From Anthopleura xanthogrammica (Eukaryota > Cnidaria > Anthozoa > Actiniaria > Actiniidae), in the NCBI GenBank assembly GCA_964019055.1, contig OZ025214.1, positions 7,502,858 to 7,566,857 on the forward strand: 64,000 bases of DNA, written 5' to 3'. Positions 22,360 to 34,247 of the stretch are shown here, piece after piece. The translations under genes were made by a program, and so were the position numbers. Under the pieces are notes generated by a model. It ran no database searches, was not told the DNA's origin, and saw nothing but the letters and a program-made list of their open reading frames with translations. Each line of letters opens with the position of its first letter. The stretch's first letter is position 1.

Positions 22360-25300
22360 TCAAGCTTCCAAATATCCTCCCAGCCAATGCTCATTAGTGC
22401 TGTCATCACTCTCAGAGGCTCTAAACGCAGGATTGGGAGACACACAAAGCAATCCAAAATTATCCTCGCTTGCAACAGATCCCTGTCTTGCATCAAAGGC
22501 ACAGAACTTAAGGGTACTATCAGTGTGCAAACTATCGGCTGGGGACAGTGATTGCCAAAAAGGTACAGTGGTAGAAGAAGCACTGAAGCCCCTTATATTA
22601 ATATATTCCACATATTTACAGACCCCACGACCATGATAATTCAATATGTCGAAAGCAGAGAGATTGGCTCTTACATAATCACGAAAATCAACGCCATATT
22701 TGTAAGAACTGGATGTGGCTCTCCAGTGCGTTGATTGGTTGAACAGGAGCTGCATGCGACGCCGTGACAGTCGATAGGCTTCCCAGTTCGGCTTGTCCAG
22801 GTTGACTGGAACGTCTTCGAGTAAAGGTTTCCGACAAAAAGCTTGTTGATTTCTGTTTTGGAATGAATGGGACATGATCAGAGTCCATGCAGAACGTGGT
22901 TCAGAGGTAACATCACACCAGACTTGATAGGAATCACCACTGATGTCCGTGATGTCATAGATGCCATTTCTTGTTGCGCCATATCGAAGATAATCCAGAC
23001 ACGATCTTGAAGTCTGGAAAAATAATCAAAAACACATATCAAAAAATACAGTTATTGTTTGAAAAAATAAAACTTTTGTATATTCCAGAAATGATCAAAA
23101 AACGCATATTACGATTTTTGCACTTTATATATCCGTTTTCGTATATGGCGTCTATGACGTCAAACGAAGAGAATGAGAATGTCCCGGTTGTCGAAACCCA
23201 ATGATTATCATTCATAACATCCGGGACATTCTAGGACTCCACGTTTGCCGTCATAGACGTCATCTTCGAAAAGGGTCTAAATAAGGAGGCTCGAAATGGT
23301 TTTCCTTGAACGAGCGCGCGTGCTCTTAAATGACGTAGCACTGAATCATTTGAAATGGAAATAGGAAAATTTTGTCCTAAAAACCTCATACATAAACTAA
23401 AATAACTCAAAAACTGGACGGTAAATTTTTTTAAAACTTTGTATGTGGTTTTTATTTAATGGTTCGTAAGTGCTAAGAAAAAATAAAAAAAAACTGTGGG
23501 GAACGTCCTTAAATAAACTTCATTGAATTTTGAGAATTTCTCATTACAGAATTTTTTCTTTTTCGGTCTAATCAAAGATTGGATGATGAAGTTCAAACAT
23601 GCCAATTTTAAACGATTTTCACCGTTCAGTTTTTGAGTTATGATATTTTAAATGAAAAAGTTTGCACACATTTTAAGTGTTCTATCGTTGTCATAGCAAC
23701 GTGTTACGTCATATTTTTCTTTTTATTGCAACCTTTACTTTATGGTCTTTCGTCTTCTGGGCCAACTTACGGTCATATATTAGTCATATAAAGTTTTTCA
23801 GGGTCATTTTTGTTAGTCTATATGCAAGTTCAGAAACCCTTTCTAGCCTCCTTAATCTGTGAGATAGCCGTGACCTGAATTTTAAATGATTGCAGTCCTC
23901 TAATGATTCTAAAGGTAAAACGTAAAGCTAATATTTTACTTCGAAACGCGGGGAGTGGTTGCTCAATTCTCCCGAGCCAGGAGCTAATGATCATGTATAA
24001 AGCGTTCGAATGTGCGCACTTAACCCCTTCAAACTATATCAGTACTCCTTGAGTGTTCAAACAGAAGTGGAGATCCCGAGGATCGACCCGTGGACCTCTA
24101 AGGCTCCGAAGTCCGCGCACTAACCAACTGAGCTATGCCACGTGCATAAGGTTACTGCGTTACCTCTGTATCCAGATCGTAGTAGTGTTTGTATAGTGCA
24201 TCGTCTTGATAAGAATCTGGCATCGACTTCTTGGTGGCGTTGTTCAGCTCACACAGATCCAAGCTCCCGGCATCCTTCACTTTGTAGTTGTAAGATAGGC
24301 ATGACGGATGTTGGGTACATAGATGACTGCATTGCATGGCAGATGTCACGTGATGTCTGTCGATCACGTGACCTTGTAACACTTTACCTATATGTTTGTA
24401 AAATGATGGGAAAAACATTTAGCATCAATGTTATCGAGCCCTGAAATAAGGAGGCTATTACAGCGCGACGCGCAAAAGTATGACCACTTTTAATGTATTC
24501 GCATACTTCTATGCACGGGCTTTTTGCTCCAAACGAGCTTTTACACGCCTTATTTGGTAAAACCAGACAGCTTTGCATCAATTGTGTCGGTTTAAAGTAC
24601 AAAATCCCGTGCATAGAAGTATGCGAATACATTAAATGTGGTCATACGTTTGAGCTTCGCGCTGTAACAGGCTAAATAGACAATGTACATCAAAGGTCAA
24701 AAAGCCGAGCCCTGCAAAAATGAAACAGGGAAATCAAAGGATATAATACATAGTATCAGAAAAAAATTACACTGTTACTTTCGTCTGCTGAAATACTTAC
24801 ATTTCCATAAAAAATGTCGCGGAAAAATTGTCAGAGAAATCCTTAAAGGAGCTAAAAAGGCGTAAGGACTCGGTTTCCCATCATGCTTTGTGCTAGGAAT
24901 TCTTGTTCGTGCACATTGGCTATCGGAATTTAGCTATATATTCCATCTATTATTTCTCATCTTTCATCTATTATTTCAATTCATCATAAAAATTTATACC
25001 GTGAGGAATGGAACTTCGACGGTACGGCGGCCACCTCCGGGGGGGGGGGGGGGGGGGCAAATATAAAAAGCTTTCTTATACCAGTAATGGCGTCGATTCT
25101 CATTATTAGTTCACCACAAGACAATAAGCCACTTCACGGTTTCGTCCGCCATCTTCAACAATACAGGCTTAGGGACGGACCAATAGATAGTTGATGGGGG
25201 GGTTGTGAAATCCCCAAAAAAATATCGCGCAAGCTCTTAAACCTCAAAAAAAATATCGAGCAGGCTCCTCTTTGCGAAAAAAAAATCGAGCAAGCACAGG

Positions 25301-27607
25301 TCAAAGGTAATGGCACGAACTTTATAAATATGTTGTGAATGCCCCTCAAATCACTGGAAATCGTATTTCCGAGGGTCTCAATTTCCAAAATTTTTCGGGG
25401 CGGCATGCCCCAAACACCCCTACGTTCGCCCGCCTTTGACGATCGTTAAGCTTGCTTTTCACTACGACGCAAGCACAAAACGAGCACACTCGTAGTGAAA
25501 ACGGTATTCCTGCTTGTGTTTTGTGCTTGCGACTGTCCTTGCGTCGCTAGTGAAAACCAGGCTTGAACATCAGAATATAATAAATTAGAACAGAATTCCA
25601 ACTGCATGTTCAGTCAGTTCAATCCAGGAATTGTTAAACAAATTTCATTTTACATGTTCATTTTTTTACATGTTCGGTTAAATTAAAACTTCAAATTTAT
25701 CCGAAAAGCCCATCTCTGATTGCACCAATAACTAATTTTGCCCTATGCGGAATTACGGCTTCAAAAGTGTCAGGAAGAGCGTGTGGTAGTTAAACCAAAC
25801 TCTCGATCTTTAAGAACACGTACGTCAAGAATTTGTGCTAATCTTCTTTTTTTGAATACTGATTATCGGTACCGGCCTCATAAAACATGTTCTAATTTTG
25901 TAATCGAGTGACAGTCAAATCCACATGCATAACCGCTGCTGGTATCAACAATAGAAATAACACGATAGGTGCCGAATTCGAATTGATGAACTTCTACAGC
26001 GCTTTCCAATCATACGCACGAATCTGCTGATTTGGTGCGTTTTATGCTGTTTCATCAACTGGTAAAGTTTCAGGAAAAAATTGACATTTACTTCGCATTT
26101 GCCAATAAACGTCCTTAAACATGCGGTACATACAGTTCAGTATTAGAGACTAAGTAGAGAGTTTAAGAATCCCGTTTACGGCAAACGTGAAACGTCAGTT
26201 GACCAGTGAAAAGTTCTTTAAAATTAGTAAAAAGGAATCGCAAAAATCTCAAAGTCGTACTGAGATAAATAAGAGAATACTTAAATGTATTTTGTGTGAA
26301 GGTTTGCAAAAGGTAAAATGAAAATTCGTTTGCGGGAAGGATAAAAGTGATATGATCTGTTCGTGGATAAACATTTCGCTTTAACATCTGTGTTTCAGTC
26401 TCCATAAAAATGATGTTTTGTTAAAGCTACCATTCAGTGAAGTTGATCAGCTAGCTGTGTAGATACTTGTACAATCGTATAGGCGTAATTGTCGTCTTCA
26501 ATATTCTCTCATTGGTGATCGGCGGCTTTTAATTGCACTAGCTCCCCATGACAACTACCAAATTTAGATTAAATTTCTAAATGTGGGTTTTGTTCGAAGA
26601 TGTCTTGAGACTGAAGACTTGTTAGCATTAAAGCTGTCAACAGAAGTACTTTCCAAGTTATGAAATGTTTAATTTGTACGAAGATTGCATGTTTTCAGCC
26701 ATTTTTCGTTAGAACATTTGGCAAAAGACTAATTAATAGAAATTTTGGCCGTTGGAAACTCCAATTTCATTTTTTTCATCACCATTGCGTTTGAGCAGTT
26801 TTCTTGGTATCGATTCATGTTTGGAATTATGGTTTCCATCGGGAACAGCACGTATGGAGTCATATCGTTAATGAGTGATTCAAATTTAGTGCTGCATTGG
26901 GAACGAAAAACAACCAGCTTCAACAATCTTAGAATTCTGAAAATTTCTGCACTTTTAAATTCATTTTTAAAATTCGTGCTACAAAATGAAAGGATGATCG
27001 CATCCTTTGATGGAAAATTACAACAAGATTGTATACGACTCCTTTATATATGAGAGATAAACAGTAAAGTATTTTCAATTTGAATACTCAAATTCAACGG
27101 GACAGTAGCTAGAGGAAAGAAACCGGCTATGAACCTTAGTTGTTATGTGGCTATCTAATGTCTAAAAACCCTTTCCGGGGACCAAACATATCATATCAGA
27201 ACTTCGCGTAGTACTTGTTCCGACTTTTCATATATTGAGTTGTTTGCAAAAGTAAATTTAGATAAACCCCTTTCAAATATTATCTTAGCACAAAGTTTAT
27301 CGATAGCAGGCGTGTTATTTCTTTTCAGTGTACAACATTTTTAATAACATTTATATATCATTCCATTAAATTTTCACACGAGTTTGAAATACTGAGTATC
27401 ATTAACATTTCGGCTGATGTCTTCATAACAAATTAAAGTCTTCAAAATGTCTACCTATATTGTGTATATTTTATTATATCATAAAGTCTTCTTACCTTCA
27501 GATAATCCAAAAACGGCCTCTCTTTTATTTGGTAAACGTTGGATTCCAAATACCGAGGTAACATGGATGATGATAAACGTGAAACCGAGAAGACGACTGA
27601 AAGTCAT
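22360..27607 (-). CDS. secreted PAN/apple plus fibrinogen-like protein (3 exons)
   Basis: Exons 27496-27607 (ATG), 24164-24387 and 22360-23013 (TGA) join in phase to 329 residues. Residues 1-22 form a signal peptide with hydrophobic core LLGFTFIIIHVTSVFG. Exon 2 is one PAN/apple module: GKVLQGHVIDRHHV, then CSHLCTQHPSCLSYNY and LCELNN, with the usual cysteine pattern. Exon 3 begins RSCLDYLRYGATRNGIYDI and continues YQVWCDVTSEPRSAWTLI. This is the pattern at the start of fibrinogen-related domains (C-x(n)-G-x-Y-x-I...V-W-C-D...W-T). The remainder is divergent and lacks the classical calcium site as far as I can see. Such cnidarian proteins are extracellular and probably bind glycans or matrix; the ligand is unknown. 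Small introns are absent; intron 1 is about 3.1 kb. Confidence 0.82.
23100..23285. repeat. hairpin with CGTCTATGACGTCA arms
   Basis: GGCGTCTATGACGTCAAACG at 23149 is answered by CGTTTGCCGTCATAGACGTC near 23243, and GAATGTCCCGG by CCGGGACATTC. It is an imperfect hairpin in the 1.15-kb intron between exons 2 and 3. The rest of the intron is AT-rich. Confidence 0.55.
24056..24146 (-). repeat. tRNA-like SINE head (antisense)
   Basis: Minus strand: GTGGCATAGCTCAGTTGGTT, then CCACGGGTCGATCCTCGG. Box A and box B spacing fits a tRNA-derived promoter. The anticodon stem does not pair properly, so it is not called a tRNA gene. It ends 18 bp below PAN exon 2. Confidence 0.6.
24452..24673. mobile_element. 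MITE with 65-bp inverted repeats
   Basis: Left arm GGCTATTACAGCGCGACGCG then TGTATTCGCATACTTCTATG. The right arm carries CATAGAAGTATGCGAATACA and ends GCGCTGTAACAGGC. It lies in intron 1 of the PAN gene; no coding sense. Confidence 0.85.
25038..25057. repeat. poly-G tract
   Basis: Run of about 19 G within intron 1 of the PAN gene. Exact length uncertain. Confidence 0.75.
25448..25564. mobile_element. short palindromic element (TTTTCACTAGCGACGCAAG type)
   Basis: Left AGCTTGCTTTTCACTACGAC and right GTCGCTAGTGAAAACCAGGC are inverse arms, with GCAAGCACAAAAC and GTTTTGTGCTTGC inside. Intron 1 of the PAN gene. The 25570-27490 remainder of this intron shows nothing recognisable. Confidence 0.7.
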
Positions 27608-29638
27608 GGCGCAGCGCTCTTGGTAACACAGAAATCTGTAGATGAAGAACCATGCAAAGTGAAGCGGTTAGGGAGAAGGGATGATAATAATAATGTTATT
27701 ACGTAAAACACCTGCGCATGATAAAAGTCGTATTGCAAACTTTTATGGAACCTTTACTGATCCCCCTAAATCTCATTTACGGAGTTGGGAAGAAAAAAGG
27801 TCAGTTTTATCTGACTAAAACAAAAAAAAATGCACTGAAAGTGGATTTTAAAACTGGCTCCTACTTTCGTCAGATACGGAACAACGAACATCAGCGTTAT
27901 CCAAAAAAACTATAACTGACTTGTTTTTGGGTAGTTACATTTTGGCTTCTGAGCAACATTTATTGAGTGCCGACAGTGCTTATACTCCAAACACACCTGG
28001 GCTTTATCTATTGCAGTTTGAAACTTTTAAAAAACTGGCCGTAATTTGGAGTAATGTTATCTTATTCTGGCCTCTAAAAGAACAAACTTTGAAAAGCGCC
28101 TGGTTGCTTTTCAAGTACAATTGATATCTGCTGAGCCCATCCACTTCTAGTACTAACTAACCTTTATGTAACATAGGTTCCTCTGTCAACGGCTCGGACA
28201 AATTCTGAATCACGTCGTTTGTTTTGGCAGACTTTGTCTGGTGCGAACAGGAAAGTTCACATGCAAGCTTTAAAACTTTCCGACTAACTGAAGTCGGTTA
28301 TTTAATATTCTATTGCAAACAGGTGCAGGATACTTCAAGTAATTAAATATTTAGGGCCAACACTGATAGACATAAAAGCCTGATTGAATGAATTCAAGTA
28401 TATAGCTATAGCATACAGTTTCATAGAACTTCCAGTGTAGTTATAACTGAATGAACATATTTTACACGGAAAGTTTTCTTTTTTTTCCCTTTTTGGATTT
28501 TAATACACCAACGTAGTCCCAACTAGTAACCACTAGTCATTATCAGCTTAATTAATGAAAATGTATTGAATCCACGATATAAAACTAACGTAAGGGTCTG
28601 TTTACAAGGAATGAGAATAACCCTACTAGTTACCCAAGTCTAGTAATAGGGCCGACAGTACCTTAGCTTCTACCTTATCTATTCTAACGCTTAGCTTTAC
28701 AAGTGTACTCGAGTTACCTTATAGTGCTAGGATTCGTATCGGCCCGTGTCAGTTAGACACGCCGGTTATAACACTTCGAATTCTTGGCTACGGATAACGA
28801 AAGCTATTCATAGTTAAAATAATGCATATTTTTCAAGTCAGGTTTGGCAGATGTTTCAATGCCGGAATTATTTATCTGAATTCCTTTTCTTCTAACGTAA
28901 AGTAATAAACAGGATTCTTCTAAAACTGCGGGAAGTGTGTCTCCCAACTGATTGACGATAAACCATCCCCTTGGCTTGGCGTTGTTTACAAAAATATTTA
29001 TCAAAACACTAGGAAATTCTTAAAATTTACTAAAAAGGATAGACTAGTACACCTACAGAGTCGTTAGAGAATTTGAAGTGCTTATCTTTATCACCAAAGA
29101 CCGGCCTAATGGGTCGTAATGATCTATTCAAGAGGATTACAAGAGTTTGATCGAGTGAACACTAAATATTAGTGAAAAGTGAAAAAAAAAAAAAATCCAA
29201 GATTGTGTCAGCCATAACTGACAAGCAATTGAATTCTCAAACTCATTTCAGTGAATTCCCATGAATTGAAATGTTCTAATTAATATGTACTTTTGTAACT
29301 AACTTATTTATTAATGAGTGTATGACTAACTGAAGACACGTTCACACAGAAACTGAATGACTGATTCGCACATAGATTGTTTGTGCTTTATTCATCTTAC
29401 CAAGCCAACCTGATTAATATAAATATAAAGACCGCGCCGTTACAGGTGTCAATACTCCTGACCAGCTTCGAGTTCTCTGTTGCTCAGGCTTATAAGCCTC
29501 GATTTCGCATAGAATTATTTTGAATATTTATGCATTCCACCAAAGGCACGTGGAATTTCAAAGTGTTTGTATTGTTGAAGTTGTGAATTCTTTACTTTAC
29601 TGTTGGTATTTGTGAGTATTTTGACCTTGTAATGAGGC
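27608..29638. other. upstream region of PAN gene, no gene seen
   Basis: AT-rich. A short stretch at 28508-28555 (TAGTCCCAACTAGTAACCAC) resembles TCCCAACTAGCAACCACTAT at 40434 and 43616, so it is an old copy of the repeat in the GPCR flank. The PAN gene promoter presumably lies just above 27607, but no TATA box is obvious. Confidence 0.4.
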
Positions 29639-30410
29639 TTGTAGAGGCCACAAATGTAATAACTGGCCTCAAACGTAATAACTGGCTTCAAATGTAATAA
29701 CTGTTGGCTTCAAATGTAATAACTGGCTTCAAATGTAATAACTGTTGGCTTCAAATGTAATAACTGGCTTCAAATGTAATAATTGTTGGCCTCAAATGTA
29801 ACAACTATAAATTGAGAAAAACAAACATGAAAACAAAGCAAAAAAACAGTTGACATATTTATAGAAGCGTAGGAACGAATTATTGTAAGGGGTCACCCAC
29901 TCAGTCACTGAGGTGTTAGCAGATCGATATTTAAACAACTATGCATCGTCTTACGTTATTTGCTTACGAACGCTACACGAAATTTACTTTCGGATTTTGT
30001 ACGAATACGAATTTTATGTTTCTCGAAGCTTTAGTGCACAATAAGTTATTAATAATAGGAATCTGTATTTTTCTCTTCTATATGCGGGATGATATTGGCA
30101 TTGGACATGACCTAGAATTATGATCGCGTGCACACGCACACATAGGCCTTTATCGTGTCCCATCCAGTTAACATACAGATTCAAGAAATGAACATCAAAA
30201 GCATATAATTATAAAGTCATAATTCAATCTTTATTTGGTTAGAACGACCGAACTGAAAACTATACGGAAATTTGCACGGAATATAATACTTGATGGCTTG
30301 CGTTCAAAAATTCGTAAGTCATAAGATAGTTTAAGCATCACGTTAACGGCGAACCGGCAAAACACTACAGATTATTGACTTTTGCATTAAAGACGTTGAG
30401 CAGCAGCAGC

Positions 30411-30465
<55 letters not shown>

Positions 30466-30656
30466 GTAACAACATTTTATAGGGGGGATTTCCAAACAAA
30501 CACTTATGTTTTCAATTACATCTGAGGCCAGTTATTACATTTGAGGCCAACAGTTATTACATTTGAAGCCAGTTATTACATTTGAGGCCAACAGTTATTA
30601 CATTTGAGGCCAGTTATTACATTTGAGGCCAGTTATTACATTTGTGGCCTCTACAA
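29639..30656. mobile_element. foldback-type element with tandem-repeat arms
   Basis: The outer ends TTGTAGAGGCCACAAATGTA and the inverse CATTTGTGGCCTCTACAA are perfect. Each arm is a small tandem array. The left arm has eight units of GGCTTCAAATGTAATAACT, 19 or 22 bp long (the longer with GTT). The right arm has about seven inverse units. The roughly 720-bp centre has no transposase and contains a CAG/CAA microsatellite. A 3-bp GGC flanks both ends. This is the architecture of foldback elements. Confidence 0.85.
30401..30466. repeat. (CAG)n(CAA)n microsatellite
   Basis: Three to four CAG units followed by about 18 CAA units, inside the foldback element. Not part of a coding frame. Confidence 0.9.
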
Positions 30657-31989
30657 GGCTAACCCTGAGTAAATGAGCTTGTAATCAATGAACGATCAAA
30701 TGGTTTATTACTGCCGTTCTGAGCCAATCAGGAGATAGCCTCTTTTGTAGACGTGTCGTTCCTTACAAAAAACGTCCTGCAAATTAATGAGGCTAATCAG
30801 GAGAGAGCAGAATTGTTATAAACTTCAATCTAAGAAGAATATTTTGTGTGAATTTCATAAGAATCATACACTAAAAGGAAAGTTAGTTGAACAGCCGCTC
30901 AAAAATGTTCGGTACTGTTGTTTTGAAACAGGAGAGAAATAAAACACCATAACCTAGATCCAAAGGGAATGTATTGGCCACATAACAGGATTTTTGCCAT
31001 TTTTTTTCCAGTTTGATATCCACTACAAAACTATATTTTCTAATCACTGATTCTTGACTCTTTTCAAAAGCGCTCTAATTTAAGTAATTTTGAAACTAAT
31101 TCTGCCAGAATACAAACGAATATGAGCTCCTATATCATATGGTTGTATGGTTTAATTTCATATAATATATTATGCACACTATATTTCGTTCTTTGTCTTC
31201 AAGTAATTTTGAGGTGCAAAATCGGCGGAACAAGTGGATTTTTCACCGACCATCTGGCAGGACAGCGGCAGGTTTTAAGAAGCGATATTACAATAGCTGG
31301 ATAAACGAATAAAACATATCTCAGTCCTAGATTCCAAAACAATATTATCATGCAGTTCCTTTGTTCGACTTTCTGTTTTTACTTTTTTCAGATAGTTCGA
31401 AGTTGTTTTAGACAAGGGAGAGTGACTGTTTCATTGTGATTCTGGGCAGTCTTATTTACTAGCTCGAGAAGTTCGTACAAAACTAAATAACAAAGTCGGC
31501 TAGACAAATGAACATTAAATAAAAATTTTAAGACAGAAAGAATAATTCCGAAAAACAACTAAGGAATAATCGTCTTATCTTGCAGAGCTCATAGGTCCAA
31601 CTTTACATGAGCCGTATGCATTGAAAACAATGGATGATAAGGCGGTCTTCTTTGATGTCTTTTAGGTTTGTCAAATGTGAAGTTCAACTTTGTATTCGGC
31701 CCTCGAATTTTTTTAACTCGAATTTTTTGAAAGCGAATCATTGACTGATTCGCTTTTAGTAGAAATAATAGAAAAAATAATAAATCAAATATATGGACGA
31801 AAACCAACATTAGAAACGGAAATTTTTAGGTGAAATTTGAATCATTTCCAAGCTGGTCAATTGGTATGAAACAACCTCTCTTGTCCAGAAAAATACTGGC
31901 AAAGTTGAACTCGAGACAGCTGAAATTTATTTAAACAAATTATCATAATCAAAGTGATTTGAAATAGAACTTTAACTCAAGCTGTGAGC
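30657..31989. other. region upstream of GPCR A with dispersed repeat
   Basis: Between 30966 and 31285 lies a dispersed repeat starting GGGAATGTATTGGCCACA, found again at 35856 and 45616. Another motif, CACCGACCATCTGGCAGGAC, repeats near 36018. No gene is seen. Confidence 0.5.
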
Positions 31990-32095
31990 AAATCCATTTG
32001 GAGAAAACAACTGTCGGGAAAAGCAGAGTTGTCTTCAGTGTTGGAAGGGCGACGTACGAGAAGCAACCTTTTTTGAATCTCGATCCAACTGCAAG
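31990..32095 (+). promoter_or_regulatory. inferred untranslated first exon of GPCR A
   Basis: This segment is conserved at 38037-38135 in the paralogous unit, including CCTTTTTTGAATCTCGATCC and a donor CAAG|GTAATG at 32095/32096. Downstream intron sequence is also conserved (GTGTTTGTAAGAT). The 5' boundary is unknown. The exon is inferred from paralogue conservation plus a good donor paired with the acceptor before the minisatellite at about 33582. Confidence 0.5.
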
Positions 32096-32636
32096 GTAAT
32101 GTGTTTGTAAGATACTTTTAGTGATTTTTGGGGGGATTTTTTGTGATGTTGATAAAACCCATGAAGGAACAAGAGAGAGGCTTAACCATCTGCACTAGGG
32201 ACTTCATAAATAGAACAGGGCCATGTTAACAACTGGCCATTATAGAAAATGCTTTTTGCTCGAATTATGTTGGGTTGTCCACTGATTTCAGCTCTGGGCA
32301 GTCGCCTAAAAATCAGATAAACTTTAACAAAACAGACAAACAAAACAAAAAACAAAACAAAAAATCCTAAAAACGCTCAAGAAACCGGCAAACATGAACG
32401 GAAAATCTGCATAGCTTAACCGACTGTTATCCAAATTGACTCAGAGTAGATTAAGCTGCAAAATACTTGGGAATTTCCACGAACTTCTTTAACATTTTAT
32501 GAAACGATCTTGTTAGCAATCTTTTTTATCATGGGTCTATATATTTTGAAAATTCAGGTATATATATATATTTATATTAAGATAAAGTATATGTGTGAAT
32601 TGTATAGCACTCTACACAAAATCAATGCTTTTTGTT

Positions 32637-32836
32637 CAGTGGCGTAGCGAGGGGGAAGGGGGATGGATGCATCCTAAACTTTTTGGGTCGAGCCTTTTTT
32701 CTTTGATGTGTGATGTCAATACCACTGGCGTAGGGAGGGGGCGCCTAAGTGCCTTCCCCCCCTCCCCCAAATTTTTGCTGTAATTAGTTTTTATTCTAGG
32801 TGCCCTCCCAGATTGTGGGACCTCGCTACGCCACTA
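32637..32836. mobile_element. hAT-like MITE, CAGTGGCGTAGCGAGG ends
   Basis: Left end CAGTGGCGTAGCGAGGG, right end CCTCGCTACGCCACTA, 200 bp in all. Flanks are TTTTTGTT on the left and CTTTTGTT on the right (8 bp, one mismatch). A further GGCGTAGGGAGGGGG lies inside. The GPCR B unit has the matching site without this element at 41752-41770. Confidence 0.82.
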
Positions 32837-33598
32837 CTTTTGTTTATTCTGGATTTTATCCCTGGTTAAGGTGACTGCCTACTATAGAAAAAATCCATGA
32901 AAAAGTTTTTGAATCACAATTTTTTGAACAAAAATTTAATGCTCGTTTCAAATCTGGAAAGAAAAAAGGGGTGTCTCTAGGTCGTTTTCGAGATATTGAC
33001 GATTAAACACAAGCATATCAACAACTTTTTGAAGAAGAAAAAGCGAAAATCAACTCTCTACGAAAAAAATCATAACTTCACCGGTAATCAACCTTTTGAA
33101 ATTATTTTTTAAGGAAAACTAAATTATATATCGTTTTACAAATGTATGTCAAAAGATTTGGAAAATATTGAGAAATATAGTCAAAATTAATTTTTTTAAT
33201 TCGTCTTGCCCTTCACAATTTTGTCTAAAACGAGTGAGAAAAAAACGCACTCTTACCGCTTACTCACGAGTTAGCGCAGCGAACGAGTGAGAGACAATAT
33301 CAGCACGAGAAGATAAAATTCGTATTTCAGAGCGGCCATGTAATGTTCTGTTTATTATATGAAATCTTAAATGAAAAATAAATTAATAGAGAATTTGACT
33401 TTTAAGTAAAAGTTTTAAAAGTTTTTATTTGACACCACCAGTGTTGATAAAAATCGTATCCCCACTGGTGGGAGTGGGTATATCAATCTTATCATTTTGA
33501 TGTCACTCAATATCACACTCTATTTCATATAATAACGATGGTTATCAGTGGCATAAGCTAATTTATCATAACAATTTTTTTAGCCTTATCGTATCGAA

Positions 33599-34196
33599 CA
33601 AGGATCTTCCTGGACATATCCCAGTTTTGAGCCAAGATCTTGCTGGACACATTCCAGTCTTGAACCAAGATCTTCCTGGACACATCCCAGTATTTAACCA
33701 AGTTCTTCCTGGACACATCTTAGACTTGAACAAAGATCTTCCTGGACACATCCCTGATTTGAACCAGGATCTTCCTGGACACATCCCAGTCTTGAACCAA
33801 AATCTTCCTGGACGCATCCCAGTCTTGAACCAAAATCTTCCTGGACACATCTCAGTCTTGAACTAAGATCTTCCTGGACTCATCTCAGTCTTGAACCAAG
33901 ATCTTCCTGGGCACATCTCAGACTTGAACAAAGATCTTCCTGGACACATCCCAGTCTTGAGCCAAGATCTTCCTGGACACATCTCAGACTTGAACAAAGA
34001 TCTTCTTGGACACATCCCAGTCTTGAACCAAGATCTTCCTGGACTCATCCCAGTCTTGAGCCAAGATCTTCCTGGACACATCTCAGACTTGAACAAAGAT
34101 CTTCCTGGACACATCCCAGTCTTGAACCAAGATCATCCTGGACACATCCCAGTCTTAAAACAAATATCTTCCTGGACACATCTAAATCTTGTTTAA
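33599..34196 (+). repeat. 33-bp minisatellite A in GPCR A 5' exon
   Basis: Eighteen units of 33 bp, consensus GATCTTCCTGGACACATCCC plus AGTCTTGAACCAA. The unit equals 11 codons, so both strands stay open: DLPGHIPVLNQ on plus, MCPGRSWFKTG on minus. The plus strand contains no ATG. A pyrimidine-rich acceptor TTTTTTTAG precedes the array at about 33582, and the GPCR start codon follows 51 bp after it. Most likely 5' UTR sequence. Confidence 0.9.
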
Positions 34197-34247
34197 AGAT
34201 CCTTCTTACCACGTATTATCTTTTCTGGATTAAGGAGCTCCCGCAAA

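Noticed and set aside
29639..30656. CRISPR-like array because of regularly spaced short repeats
   Set aside because: Units are contiguous tandem repeats without unique spacers, occur as inverted arms, and the genome is animal.
33566..34196. Long open frames on both strands of the 33-bp minisatellite as a repeat protein gene
   Set aside because: The unit length is a multiple of three, which opens frames trivially. The plus strand has no ATG and the minus frames have no splice or promoter context.
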